Under the pieces are notes generated by a model, which saw only the letters and a list, made by a program, of their open reading frames with translations, did not search any database and had not been told where the DNA came from. From assembly GCA_963966185.1 (NCBI GenBank), contig CAWZYM010000325.1:1-64000 (forward strand): DNA of 64,000 nucleotides, read 5' to 3'. This DNA is from Rhabditoides inermis. Taxonomy: Eukaryota > Nematoda > Chromadorea > Rhabditida > Rhabditidae. This document shows positions 49,072-63,100 of this stretch, piece after piece. A program made the position numbers and the translations under genes. How positions within the stretch are numbered: position 1 is the stretch's first letter; each line of letters opens with the position of its first letter.

Positions 49072-49654
49072 ATGGAGTGGTTGGAGGGCGCTCTGGAGGC
49101 CTATGGCCGCGTCGTCCATCCTCCCCTCGTGCTCATGCTCTGCATCTCCGGATCCATCGGTCACCTCGTCACCATTGCCACTCTATCCGCCAAGGCCATG
49201 TTGAACCCTACGAACATGCTGCTGATTAGTATGAGCTGGTGAGCGATTTCCACCCTTGATTTTCGAATGAATCGCTGTGTTTGTGAAGTTTCGCTGGCAT
49301 GTTTTCCCCCGCCGTGCCTATTATATGCAATTTGGCGTGTACCAGTTTCCAGTTCCTTGTGAGTGCCAATAATTGGCTTGCTCTCGCGTTTCCTCTACAC
49401 GGTAGTCTACACCTCTCCGTTTCACTACCTCTTTTTCTTACTTTTTTTGTTTTTAGTTATGATCTTGGAATGTTTTCTGTTGTAATCGCCGCGGCAATCA
49501 TATTCGATTCAAACGCAATTGCGGCCGCGGCTTGGAATATATATGTTTCAAGTAACTGTATACACGCAGGCCTAACGAGGCGATTGCCAATGTATCTATA
49601 ACACGAATGCAATGCATAACTACTCACTATTTTGCGCTCATATCTCTCCTCTCG

Positions 49655-49685
<31 letters not shown>

Positions 49686-50054
49686 GTTTATTTGTTTATT
49701 AACTCTCTCTCTCTCTTTCTCTTCCCCCTTTATCTCCTTTAGTCACACTAGCTAGCCTAATCCATCCTTCACTAGAATTTCGCGATACTTTATCCGCCCA
49801 CAAGGGAGTGGAAACAAGAAGCCTATCCTCCCACAAAGAAGAAATACCATCACATTCGACTCCCCCAAATGTTATCTTTGGAACAAAGGAGAGGTGCCAT
49901 CACCCTTGGCGATATTGGCTATGCCATGGCCTTTTAGCTTTTCGCACTCTCTTGGGGTTGGCTAAAAGGAAAGTATCTGTTTCTCACTTCGTTCCCACGC
50001 TATTCCGGATTCGCACTGCTCTCTGGTCGTCATATAAGTGCGCGCCTCCCTCCC

Positions 50055-50092
<38 letters not shown>

Positions 50093-51817
50093 ACTTCGGG
50101 TCAACCCAATTTCGAAGCTGTTCGCTCTCACTCTTTTCTAATGCGGCGTCGGTGTGAAGACTGGGTTTCGAGAGATGCAATTATATCGTGAAGCTTGGAG
50201 AGCTTCTCTTGCTCCACACACAAGGGGCTCAATCGGAGTAGTGACGGAAAACAAGTTACCTGTTACTCATGCCAGAGTGGCTCGTGGGGCCATTAGCAAC
50301 AGAAGAGGAAGAAAGCCTTCGCCTCGCTGGATTATAGAAAACTCCGGGGCAGCAAAGGAGGAAGTTTGCACTACTGAAGCCAATGACAACGCGGTTCATT
50401 TCGAACGCGTGTAGTGGTCCCGCGTGGGTTTCCGCCATTTGTCGTCTAAAACAGATGCGCTATGCATGAAAAGACGAGGTCGTTGAACGAACTACCTCGT
50501 TGACTGCATTTACATAAACCATAAAACGAACTCTAATCCTAACTTCCTCCAGCATGCATAAATATTTACGCGCAGAGGTGCGCGCCAAGCATATAGGGAA
50601 AAGACGACACTACGATGTAGTTTTGTAGTTATGCTGATTGGTTATGTATTGCAGACAGCGTATTTGGTGCAGCGGGGAAAACACAGAATGATCTCTATCT
50701 CTCATCCGCGTACCGTCCTCATAATCCCATGAATACATAATTGCACGCGCAGCAAATCTCCTATTTTTGTGTTTTCTCCTATTCAAAATGGCAGGGGTGC
50801 AAACTGCAAGTGTTTTTGGGAGCGGCACATTTTTCTTCTTTCTCTCTCTCTCTCTCTCTGTGCCATTTCACTCGGCTCATCGAATTTGTATAGGATTCAG
50901 TGGCGTGAAGCGGCGAAGATTCGACCGGTGTCAAGTGACAAAACAGCACACAAACATAGGCCCCCTGGCCTATTCTAACGCATCCAACGCATCCAACCAC
51001 ATCACACGTGCTTGTTGTATAAGAGAGAGGCGGGGGGGGGGGAGGAAGCGTGAGCCTATATCGCCGCATAATTTATGCTTGATTGACATCAACCGCAACA
51101 CTGTACAACGGTTACTGCCGTAAACATTGAGCACGAGAGAGGAAATGAGGGGGGTATATGGGTCCAGCGGGGCTATAATGGGACGAGAGCTTTGATCAGC
51201 ATGCAGATTTCTATGTGTGTTTTTTGAATCCTTATTAGACAGGAAAGGGGAATTGCCGAGGGCAAAAACAGAGAAGATGTGACGTACCGATTCCAGTTCG
51301 CAGCTGGCTCTCTGCGCCAACTTCCTCTACTCCACACTCTTCAAGTGGGCCAGTGATGAGCTCTGCTCACCGGTCTTCTTCAGTCACTACATGGCAATGT
51401 GGGTGATGTTATCACTGATCAGCTGTACTAATCACTTGATCAGCTGATCTTATCACCTTATCACTCCAGATCCATGCACATCTCGGTGACGTTGTCGGTA
51501 CTGGTGCATATGAGTGGAGTTTTCCACGTTGTCGCCCTGTCTATTATTAGGTGAGTGAAAGGCGTAAATAACTCGCGAAAGGTGCTATTCTCTTTTGTTT
51601 TCAGATACTTTTCGCTGGCGCGACTCACTGAAATCAACTCGTCGCTTCCGTGGTTTACGTATAGGGTAAGTGAGAAAGAAAAAGAGAGATTGCCTCGTGA
51701 ACCCCCCTCATTTCCATAAATATTCCCGCGTCACTCAGATATGCCTCATATATCGCCGCGGCTAAAGCTCATATTATCCCGGCGACGTTTGACGATCCAG
51801 TGCATATCCTCCTTGCG

Positions 51818-51868
<51 letters not shown>

Positions 51869-54800
51869 TTCTCTTTCGGGTGACCAGGGATGGCCCAATC
51901 ATAGCGATGGAATCGCCGCATACTCAATTATGCAACCATTTGTCGAATTGGTCACGGGTCACGGCACAGCCACACACACACACACACACTCGAACAATTG
52001 CTTCCGAGAATGCAGAGACAATGCGTTTATCCCTTTCAGAAGTGCCAACTGACGATTTTCATCATCTACATCTCCGTTCTGATCGTCGGTGTACCGTTGT
52101 ACTTCACAACTACGGTCGTCGAGGTATGGAATTAGTACTGTTTAGTAACACCAGCTTAGCCTATGCTCCTGAGCTTTCTGATTCAATGATTGGACTTGGC
52201 GTTAGTGCGAAATTAGCCGAAAATCTCCCGGCGGCTCTTTGCAACATCACTTTGCGGAGATTGAAATGATAGAACACTGATAAGAACTGTGCTCTGGACT
52301 TTGTTGAAACCAAGCGCACACCCAAGGATCTCAGAAAGCGAATTAGCACATTGCCACATGTCTGTAAGTGCTATTTGCTAATGGAGAACTCGCTAACACT
52401 TTCCGCTTTTTAACAGAGCTTCCTAATAACACGCAAGAAGATATGAGTGATAATGCATAAACGTACTGCTTGCAGGTGCCAGAGAAGGAGGAGTGCGCGA
52501 ACCGCTTCCCTTCCCTGAGGAACGTCTCCGGCTATGAGCTGTCGCTGACGCCCAACCAACAACTGCAGAACGTCAACTTCTGGCTGTTCCACCTCGCTGC
52601 CAAGATCATACCCTCGGCTATCCTCTGCTGCATGACATTCGCCATTCTGGACCAGCTGAAGAAGGTGCGTTACTAACTACTAGTATTCCCCTCACGGTTT
52701 TCTAGACATTATTTCGTACCATTTGGCCCCTTTGTTTTACTTTAGATATGTTTTGCTGCTATATCACACTGTTTTCAGATTCGCTTGATGTCCGCCCGTT
52801 TCTCTTCCATCGAACGCGACAAGCAGCACCAGCGCACCACCAACATGATTCTGGTGAGTGTGACTGGTGACTGGTGCTGACTCACAAGGAACTGCTGTTT
52901 TGACTAGATTCGCGTTTCTTGCGCGCGCGGCAGCCGACTTCGAGATATAGGATTACAGCGATTTCCCGCGAAATGCGATTTGTAGAATGTAGTCTCTAGG
53001 AAGAGAGCATGTGAACCTGCGCGTTTCTGCTTCAAAAAACTAGCGAGCGTGGAGGTTTGATATGGGATCGCGTACAATTCTCGCTATCCTTGAATTTGTC
53101 AGCACAGTTTTATCCCGTCTAGACTCTTTGGCACACACTACATATGAGAGTGGGAGAGAGGGGGGAGGGGAGGAAGGACGGATGATTGGCATATGGTGTA
53201 CTCTAGTAGAAGACGCCCACAATAATGCGTAAGGGCACGTTAATGATTATGTAACTACGTGATTTAGATTGCTATATCGAAACCCGCCAAGAGAAGGTGT
53301 TATTTTAGGAATGAATTAGCAACAAAACAACATTTAAAGGAACAGTGGCGACTTGTTTTTGACTTTGAGTATTATTAAAAATCATATTAACCTAACACAA
53401 TTGTATTTTTTGCGAAAGAACGACGATTCTGCGTTACTTTCGAATCTGCATTGGCGAGAATGCAGCTGAAAATTTGAGTTCAAAATTGGTCCCATCACGA
53501 TTAGCCTACCGCTCAAAGCTTCAATATTGCAAAAATTGGGTTTGGAGATATACGCGCAAATGATCGAAGGCCTTTCACTTGCTTCATGGCTCAGTGCATG
53601 TGCGCTGCGTTGTGGCACCGAGCTCGCTGGTTCTATTCCAGTTACTGTCAAATGTTTTGCGCGTGTGAAAATGAGGAGTTGTGGCAGATTGTGGCAGAAA
53701 TAAGTCGCCACTGTTCCTTTGAATACCATACAAAAACAGCTGTTGTAACAAGGAAGGTAGGAAGGCTAAAAATAAAATTCACGTAGACACGACACAAAAC
53801 ACAACGCTCATATATCAATTGATGAAAGTTCCACTTGGTTCGAGATACATATTCTAATATATTCCGATCGACTGATTGATTTTATCGATTTCAGGTGATC
53901 ATGTTTATGTTCATTCTGGTGGAACTGCCTCAGGGCATTCTCGCTGTCATTTCAACTATCGCCGACATTAAGCTTATCTACTATCTCGGTAAGATATGTT
54001 TTTTTTCCACCATGTTTGTTTCTTTGACAAATGCTGAACGAGTCTATCACATCATTAAATCACGAATCGAAGGTGATTCAGTCACGTGATCATAATCACA
54101 AACTCCCATAAATAGACATGTGACTCACACTGACATTGAACATACATACATTGCTTACATGGGAAGTGTTATATTATAAAACACCCGCCGATCAGGCCCA
54201 TATTGGTATCATTTATGCCATAGGGAGTCCTATTACGAATACCGCTTTCAAAACCATGTTAGCGTAACTTGATGCGTAGTGTGTAATCGCTTGGTTCACT
54301 GAGGTTTGATAGTAACGGAAGTGCGTCAAAACAGCTGATTGTCAGATAAGCGCCAGAAACCAAAGCTACTTATAGTCGTGTGAGCGGCTTTTTCTTTACT
54401 TTCACAACACAACATCGGGACGCGAAATCGAGAAAAGCACGACTCCTTTCGGCTTCTGACGTTTTTCATCAACCTTTCGTTCTCGTACTTTAGGCGTAAT
54501 AAATGGTGTAGGTGGTGTCACAGTAAGGACAACGAGTAAAGTATTGATTTACTGAATGTCATATTTACGTGCTTGCTTACAGGTGATTTGAACGAGATGC
54601 TGACCCTACTGACGTCTTGTGTCATCTTCGCTCTGTTCTGTTCGATGAACTCCAGGATTCGATCGGCCTTCCGGAAGGCGCCCTGCTTTGCATGGATCGA
54701 CTCCGAGTTCATTTCTAGGAGGTGAGAAAGACGTGATTCTCGGCGTTAGAGTATTAGCGATAACATTTCTTAGTGTTAGTCCCGAAAGTGCGAGAAGCGA

Positions 54801-55183
54801 GTTTACTTTACTGCACTCTTGTCTTGTTTTTGTTTGCAAAACGCAAATCGCATTCTGTACTGTTTCAATGCACCTACAAGAGATCGTTAGAAGTGTGTAA
54901 TTTGAAATTTGTTTCTCGATCCCTTTTGACTGCTCAGCACACTCACAAAAATACAAATCGCATCAAGAGGATACATGATCGGTCATAAACCCATAAACAC
55001 AATCATGACTCAAACACTAATCAGATAAGAACTGTCTTGTAATCCTGGCTTTTCAGCCGCTCCCGTCTCTCGCTCCAGAAATCAATCGAGAAAAAGGAGA
55101 AGAAAGACACGCTGATCGGATCGACTCCCGCCAAAAAAGCGCAGATCAGAGTCGACGGAAAAGGAGAGTACGCAGTGCTCTGA
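49072..55183 (+). CDS. DMSR/Srw-type peptide G-protein-coupled receptor
   Basis: Ten exons in consistent phase encode 372 residues: 49072-49238, 51297-51398, 51470-51550, 51605-51665, 52040-52123, 52476-52664, 52779-52853, 53895-53988, 54583-54721 and 55057-55183. Seven hydrophobic segments can be placed. TM1 contains MLCISGSIGHLVTIATL and TM2 follows NPTNMLLIS. TM3 ends SIIRYFSLA in place of DRY. TM4 is TIFIIYISVLIVGVPLYF, and ECL2 holds a Cys. TM5 contains AAKIIPSAILCC. TM6 has FILVELPQGILAVIS, the ELPQGIL signature of myosuppressin-related and FMRFamide-like receptors. TM7 ends CSMNSRIRSAF. The tail is Lys-rich and ends GEYAVL. By family it is a plasma-membrane neuropeptide receptor coupling to G proteins; the ligand cannot be told. 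I did not assign a dmsr number. The ATG chosen is the first in the exon and gives a normal extracellular N-terminus without signal peptide. Confidence 0.9.
51822..51866. repeat. (CT)n microsatellite in a GPCR intron
   Basis: An uninterrupted CT run in the intron between exons 4 and 5. Confidence 0.92.
53587..53640 (+). repeat. tRNA-like SINE head in GPCR intron 7
   Basis: A-box TGGCTCAGTGC and B-box-like GGTTCTATTCC about 40 nt apart. No intact acceptor stem. Confidence 0.45.
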
Positions 55184-55883
55184 TCTACCCTGACTGATCT
55201 ACCATGACTGATCGACCGAACCATCTACTGATCTACTGATCTCTCTTTCCCCCTCCACTTTCCCGCTCCACTTTCACATACGGGTCGTGTCGATACGAGG
55301 TGCTCTGCTAGACTATGGATCAATGGTTGCCAAAAGATATTCACATACTCATACGCATTATTGTTGTTCTTCACACTACCAAATAAATGTTTATAATTTG
55401 ATTTTTGTAATTTGAATGGACTTTTTGAAGAGAGGGGAGAGAGATAGAGAAGAGAGAGAGAGAGAGAGAGAAGTGCGGCTAAAGGATTGCCAGGGGCTAT
55501 GGGGATTTGGATATATGAGGTAACGAACCAGTTCCGAGGACGGTTGCGCGCCCCAGGAAGTCTCAGACAGTACAAAGGCATTATCCCACCGCTCACTCAC
55601 TCACTAACTCATATTTTGTTGCAAAAAGTCGCCAGCGACGCGGCAGTTAACCGGTCTGCAAGGATCCAGAAAGTAATGCGGGCAAGTATAAATACGTAAT
55701 CTTTTCGCACGCGCCCCCCTTTTCTCACACTCTTTTCTTCCACCCGCGCAACCGCCGCGCTCTTTTATTTTCGCCACACTTTTCCATGCTAGTCGCGATC
55801 ATTAAGACCGTGTGAATCTTCGCGCATAATGAAGTAATCGCTGAACGGAATGCTATAGTGAACCATACTGTTTCGGGGACCGT

Positions 55884-55959
<76 letters not shown>

Positions 55960-57424
55960 TATGATCACCAGAACCGCTAATAATTTCGCCACGTGCAGAG
56001 GGAATCTGTGATGCCTCCACATAATAATTCTCATTCGGGGGATTGGCCTCGCGGGAAGGCAATTTCCGTTCCGTGAGGGTGTAGTAGTGTGCTCCCTTCC
56101 TCCTCACCTCTTACTCCTTCTTTGTCCATCCAACTACACACACAATGATGTGGAACAAGCTATGATTTCCCCCGCCGCACAATTACAATGAATGAGCCGG
56201 CCTGGTTTCTCAATTTCCCGGGAAATTAAAATGGAGGTGTTGTTGACAGCAGGAGGAAACTAATTTGGTGTTCGTTGTTCGTTTCCGTTTTTTTTTCGTT
56301 TCCAAATTTCTAGAAGCGTTTTGATTTACGTCCTTCGGAAATGGGAAAGAGAGGGATAGGAGAGAGAGAGAGAGGGGGGGAGGGAGGGAGAGGGGGGAGT
56401 AGACATATTGGTCACGTCGGTTCTCTGGTCACTGAGCGTGTAGCGTGACAGTTCGAGATTATTGCGCATCGAGAGTGCATTTGAAATTGGGGGATGAAAT
56501 GAAATGAGAATCCGCAACTCGTCTATATGCACTCTTTCATTCATATGCAAGCATGCATATTTCGTACATATACTTATGACAAACCTAATACCCTATTACG
56601 TGACAAAACATCACATGACTAACCTATGTATTACTAATACTAATAAGGTGATAGTGACGCTTTTCACGATTGAGTCATCTTTTTCAAACCAATACCATGT
56701 TGTGCAGACAACTAAGAACTAACTACCTCGTCAACGTATTCCTGGAAAGAATAAACCCGGGATGTGATTGTTTACTGATACCTGATACGATTTGGTGGAT
56801 TGGTCTGTAGAATAGACATAACCAGTAACAGTAACCTAATGGAACACTTGAGAATAAGAGGGTCATAAAGGCATAAAGCAAGCTATACACAACAATTACG
56901 AACATATCAATCCCGATGTTTTGCAGAACAATGGGGAAGAAATTTGCAGCAAGACCGAGAAAAACCAAATCAGAACACTTTATTACTGATAATTATGAGT
57001 TCTATAATTACATGTGTACTAATTACTAATGTAAGTTGTATAAACAAGTTTGTTAGACGCGGAAGAAACTACATACGTTATAACATCTGTTACTTTTGTA
57101 TCTTTGCAGATGCAGCTAAATAGAGTGTTTTCAATGATCCACTGTCATATCTCACTTGTTTATCACTGAGCTAATGTCACAGTGGCTCTAACACTACACA
57201 CGCAACGCATTAGCAGAAGCAATTAATAGGAAAAAGGCGTGATCTATGAATTAGTGAGCTCATCTCTAAGAAAGCGGCACTTATAGAGACAAAGTGCCAT
57301 TCGTAAATGGCACGTTCTTCCTTGTTTCCTTGTTACTTAGTTTCTATGATTCACTCAAACATAGTTGCTCCCGCGATCATCACTAGGATGCGAGAATAAT
57401 AATGCATGAATAGGAGAATACTAA
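55184..57424. other. Intergenic region between the GPCR and collagen genes
   Basis: No exon is supportable. AATAAA at 55382-55387 is the likely GPCR poly(A) signal, about 200 nt after the stop. CT/GA tracts lie at about 55428-55470, 55886-55955 and 56350-56400. Confidence 0.5.
55886..55955. repeat. (CT)n microsatellite
   Basis: CT run with one CTGTCT interruption. Confidence 0.92.
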
Positions 57425-60109
57425 ATGAGTCACACTCAGATGCGTTCGGCCCCGTCATTCACTCTCCACCACGCGCTCGTCGTCTCGTCCCTCTCGTCGC
57501 TGCTCGCTCTCTCGCTGCTCTTACTGTCTGTGCCTCTCTTCTTCCGCGAGATGGGCGAGATTGGCCGAGAGTTCGACGCCGGGATCGAGGAAGTGGAGGT
57601 AATTGTGTTTGTGCACAGATATATATCTCGATCTCTATTTATGGTAATTCAAAAACCGTTCTTCGTGTATTGGCGTAAAGGTCGCTGACTGTAAGATTTT
57701 AAGTATGTAAATAATTAGTGGCGTCCATTGTATGCCAATTGCTATTTCAATACAGTCCAAGAAAATATGACGAAAGGTATGGTATTTTTGTAGTTCTGCT
57801 TTGACCACAAACTAGAGGAATTACTGGTCAGTGGCATTTTGGACTCAAGTATTCGCACGGAGCTCTTTGTGAATCTGACGACAGGTACATAACCACAGAC
57901 TTACACAATGCAGGTGCTTTCCTCCACTTCCTGGTCCTCTCTCATAGTCATGGAAAGGGAGCTGCCGCCGGAAAAAGTGCGACAGGTACATACAGTATTA
58001 TTGTTCTATGCTCGCAATAAATTGCGCTTGGTGGGGTAAATCGGAGGAAGACGGAAGGCTCCGAAACCAGCGCGACACAAACATGCAGAAAAGTTGGCCC
58101 AAAAAAAACTATGTAATGCATGAAAGTTGGCCAAAAGTTTATGTCATGCAGCAATGTTGAGGGTTTGTAGTAATGATTGTGTCATGTTTATGTCTTGGTT
58201 TCGGTAACGTTTCCTGCATCTTTCCGACACAGAACTGTGAATAACGACATGTGACAACTGACAACTGAACTTGATTGTTACAATTGAGTAACAATCATTA
58301 CTTATGGAGTTTGTGTGGTTTCATGAATCTGTCACTCGCTCTGACGGTTATGACAAACCCGGATGACATCGTACGCGAGGACCACACATATTAAATTTTG
58401 ATTTTTTGTTGTCGGTTTAATTACCGAAGTTTGGGGTTATTTCAAAAGTAGCGCATTCAGGAAGCAACATGCAAGAAAAGATATACACCGAATACGTTTC
58501 GATTCTCCTGAACGTATATGCAATTTCCCAAGTTTACTTTAGTTATAGTTCTATAAAAAGTATGCTCGCAATAAGTTGCGCGCGATGTGGTAGATCAGAG
58601 TTAGACGGAGATTCAGCTCTCGGCAATACCGCGCGAAACAAAAAAAGACAGACGGATATGGCACCTTATTTCGAACTGCAAGCGAGGTAGATCGAAAATT
58701 ATCGCTATGGCGCAGGCTATCTACATAGATATACAATCTTCAGTGAACTGGTGGTCTGGTAGACTGATCCACGAGATGTCATCAAATAAAATAATAGTGA
58801 AGGTCGAAAGTAGAGATGAGAGAAGATTGCAGTTGCAATCGTGACATAAGTAACAAACACCAGCTGAAATTGTGTAAACAACGACTATCCATATTTGAAG
58901 AAGAACTCCGGGGAAAGAGTCACCCGCCCGAACAATTACCGCGCCCGGAACCATATTTTGGCGCGAAAATTCTTGACAGATAGAGGAGGCCGGACAGCGG
59001 TCGCATAGGTCACCCACGAAAAAAATCGATAGACACATTGCGTACAATAAACTCACTACACTCACTCCATTCTTGCATAATGGTAAATCGTAAATCACCC
59101 AGTCAAATGAATCCACACAATACCAATGCAAACAAGTATCTACGTTTATTCAACATAAACAAAATTGCGTTGGCTTTTCTCTCTATCCGTCCATTCGGTG
59201 TGCTATCCGTTATGCGCAGGTTTGTTTTAGTATTTGTAAACGTTTTATGCATGCGCTTTTGTTGAATTGGGTCAAGACAAACTTAATATCTTTACGCAAG
59301 TACTTTTTAACAGATAATATGTGTGTTGCCTTGACTTATGGCTGATTGAATGTTATTTATAAACACAACAACTGGTCTATTTGACTGACAAAACACAAAA
59401 TTAACATATAAAACAACAAAGAACCAACAAAAAACTAAGAAATTGAAGAACAGCTGTTTCGTCAGCCTAACAGATTGGGGGCGTGGCTGGCGGCCCACCC
59501 CTGACGAGTTAGGCTGATCGGACAACGGAATCGTACTAAATAAATCAAATATGCAAATTTTTGAATCCTCTCGAATTTTTCACTATCGGAATCGAGCTCC
59601 AAACTATCACTTTAGTGCCTTTGACCGGCATTTCATTATTCCCCGGAGTTCTTATTTAATGCAATCATGAAACATATGTGCACGTGAGAAAGACAAAAGT
59701 CTGAGTGACTCAACTGTATCACTAGTTTCAAGCAGTCGGCGGGGCCCAATGAAAACGACCGTATTCCAAACACACCACAATTACCGTGACCCAGTGCGGA
59801 CTACCGTATTCTAGGCGCGCGCGGCAGCGAAGGAGCAAACCAAGCAGCGTCCCGCATTCGACAAAACCCGAAAAGCCAAGGATGCGCCCGATTGGGAAGG
59901 AGAGTATCGACAGGTACGGTATAAAAAAGTCTCACAGTACCAGAGCTACGGTACTTTTACACTACATACGGTATCTTTCAGGACGAGTACCCGAAACAGC
60001 CGGACCAGTACCCCCGGCCAGAGTACAGTACGCCCACGTATCCCAAGTACGGCTACGGATACGCGAAGCTCAAGTGCTGCTGCTCACTGGGAGGGGAGAG
60101 GTGGGTAGG

Positions 60110-60162
<53 letters not shown>

Positions 60163-63100
60163 AGACCGCCTCTGTACCTCTGTACGTTCCTAAAGTAGCG
60201 GTCAGTCTTTTCGAAACTCCCTTCGATACTGACTTTGAAACGTTTTCGAAACACGACCAAACAGCGTGTTTCGAAGCCGTTTTGAAGGGGCTGTTTCGAA
60301 GAGGTTGACCACACCTCAAAAGATAGAGGGTGACACACGAGTTGAGAAAGAGTAGATATCAGAAAGTTTCATTCCAACAATTCAGGTACACGACGAACCT
60401 GCCCACGTCGTTCAAGTGTCCGGCGGGCGCGCGCGGACCGCGCGGCTATCCGGGGTGGGTGAGCTTCGTGTTCACTCGAACTTTTTCCGGTCCCCCGATA
60501 AAACGAAGCAACTTTTTCGCGATGTAACTACCCACGACGACGACATGTAAGGAGTGACAAATAGCCTGGTCCTGTCCTGTGGACTAGAAAACGTGGCGCT
60601 CCGCGAAAGAGCGTGTGCTATTCCAGCAGCGGACGCGTGGATTCACAAATGAAATAGCTTATCGCACTCTCACTCAACTCACCATGCCATTCGGTGTCAA
60701 TAGCCGATAATCGATAATGTCGTACGATGAAAATGGGGAATGACCTGTATTCTCCTTGCTGCGATTCTGATCTCTCGGGTAATGATCATAAATGCCATTT
60801 CAGCGACTTTCGGATGGCGGGTGCGCGCACTCAGTGGACAGTAGCCACTCCCTCACTCTCTCATCCTCTCCTTGCAGTGACCCCGGCCTGTCCGGTCTGC
60901 CGGGTCTGCGCGGTCTGGACGGCGAGCCGGCCTACGCCGCCTTCCCCTCACTCACCGTCGAGGCCTCGCCCAGGGAGTACGTGCTGATGGGACAGGTGCA
61001 GGACGCGTATCCACAGGTATGGCTATATCATTATTGATTATTGATTATTTATGTTATCGTCGATAAGTGGAATTACGTGTCTGAAGTAGTGCGGCCACTT
61101 ACGAGAGCGGTGAAACGTTTCCACTATGATATTATAGTGATTATATGATTATATGATATTTATATGATATTAGTGATAGTGTTTTTCTCGTTGTCGACGA
61201 TGAACGAAATTACGTGTCTCAAGTTACGGGCTGTTGGCGATTGACATTTTATGGCCATCAAGTAATTACAAGTTTCGAGCAGTGTTGCAGTTATGGGAAC
61301 AGTGGAACGTATTCGCAATAACTGGTGGCTAGAATGAGAAGAAGAGATTTGCGCAGTTTCATGCACTGTGAAACGCAACAGAATCAAATTCGGGATTATG
61401 TCTATGTTGTTTATGTGTAATTCAGTAGGTTGAAGGATTGAACGTACGACCGTCGATGACGTCTTATTGTCTGCTCCAGTATTCAGTTCATTAATGACTG
61501 TTGTGAAACGTGAGTATACAATGTCCCTTTTCTTCAGCCCCAGTATGGCTATTGTGAGGCGTGTCCCGCCGGTCCGCCCGGCGAGCCAGGATTGAAAGGT
61601 TAGAACTTTACAAAACGGTTTCATTTATGACTTTATAGTTGTTATGTATTGTTTTTGAACAATATACAGCGGTTTCCGTGTTTTCGTGTAGTTCATTATC
61701 TTGATGCTTGATGCGTTATCCAGGTCAGAGCATTATGTATTATGTCGACAACAATAGGCTTTCAGAACAAAGCATTAGAACAACGCTAATATCGAGTCAT
61801 GTAAAGAGTGATTGTAACACAGATCGTCTAAATCATCGTCTAAATCGCTAAAGATGAAGAGATGAAAACGCTGAAAGCTATCATTCTATGCTAACAATAA
61901 GCCGCGGCTCTGGGGTAGATCAAAGGAATACGAAGATTCAGCGTGCTAGCAATATTGCGTATTACAAGTGTTAATGCACCGTGTTTCCGAATAGTAGATC
62001 GAAAACTATCTCTCTGACGCGGGCGCGGTCTATAGCAACACTCACATTAGCGGACTATCGTGGTGTATGCTTTTTTGTATGAAATACTTCTGATAAAAGA
62101 CACTATATCAACACAGCAATCAAATAATATTGCAGCAGTTTCACGTTAGTCTGCACTAGCGTCTCACAAATATAGTATAAGTAATAACTATAAGTAATCC
62201 TGTGTGGGTGTTTGTACTACTTCTAAGCAGCGGAGTGAGCAGAAACGACGTTCATTTTGCGCTCGTTATACATGTTTTCTGAACAGTGCAAGGTATAAGT
62301 ACAATGATAATCTAAACCGTCGTATTGCCTTCCTTATACGCATGTTTATACGCATCTATCCAAAGCGGCTCAGATATCACACACTAAACGTGACTGGAAA
62401 ATGATGAAAACGAGTACGAGATGAGAGAACTGATTTTATTTCTGTAATAACAATTAAATGTATTACACCACAAGGATCGATCTCACGTGTAATGCCTTTG
62501 AACAGGGCGGTAGCGCAGTGGATGTGTGCGCGGCTCTCAATCGAAAGGTCGCGGGTTCGATGCCGCCCGTGGGCCGAAAGAAGTTCCGCTACCGCGGTGG
62601 GTTGGCGACCACCCTGACACGTTGTCAGCCGATAGCCAGAAGACACATCGTCATTGTGGATTCTCATTGCTGGTTTACTGGAACCATTCCACTGCAACTT
62701 CTACCCGTTCATTGTCATTGTTCACAGGCATTTCATGTGTGGCGCATCACTTGTGGTGTAATAAATTTATTTATTAACAATGACAACGACATTCATGATT
62801 CATGAGTCTTTCAGAACTTTCCGTCTTTCAGAACAGCGTGTATTGTATCGTATCATTTCGCAGAGTACATACATATTATGCGCTGCTTGAAACTCAGTAA
62901 ATATCGAACATATTGTATGGAATTCAAGAAAACACCAGGAACAAACATTCATCAATGTGAGTACAACTAGAAACCAGTAATATCACTCACTCATACTATA
63001 GATCATTCTTGATGATTCCATCAGATTACTCATCATTCGGGAATATGCGAGGGCGGAAAAGAGGGAAAACAAATTAGGCGCAACACGGGGTTTCTCCCGA

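Noticed and set aside
50154..50414. 86-codon frame inside a GPCR intron
   Set aside because: No splice signals, mixed composition, and it interrupts a gene whose exons join cleanly without it.
57793..57883. Extra collagen exon FCFDHKLEELLVSGILDSS...
   Set aside because: It has an acceptor and a donor, but joining it puts the next exon out of the frame that continues into the collagen repeats. Kept out of the model, though it might be an alternative exon.
62503..62575. Functional tRNA gene
   Set aside because: A and B boxes are good and GGGCGG can pair with CCGCCC, but then the T-stem is mispaired and the D-to-anticodon region is odd. A SINE tail follows.
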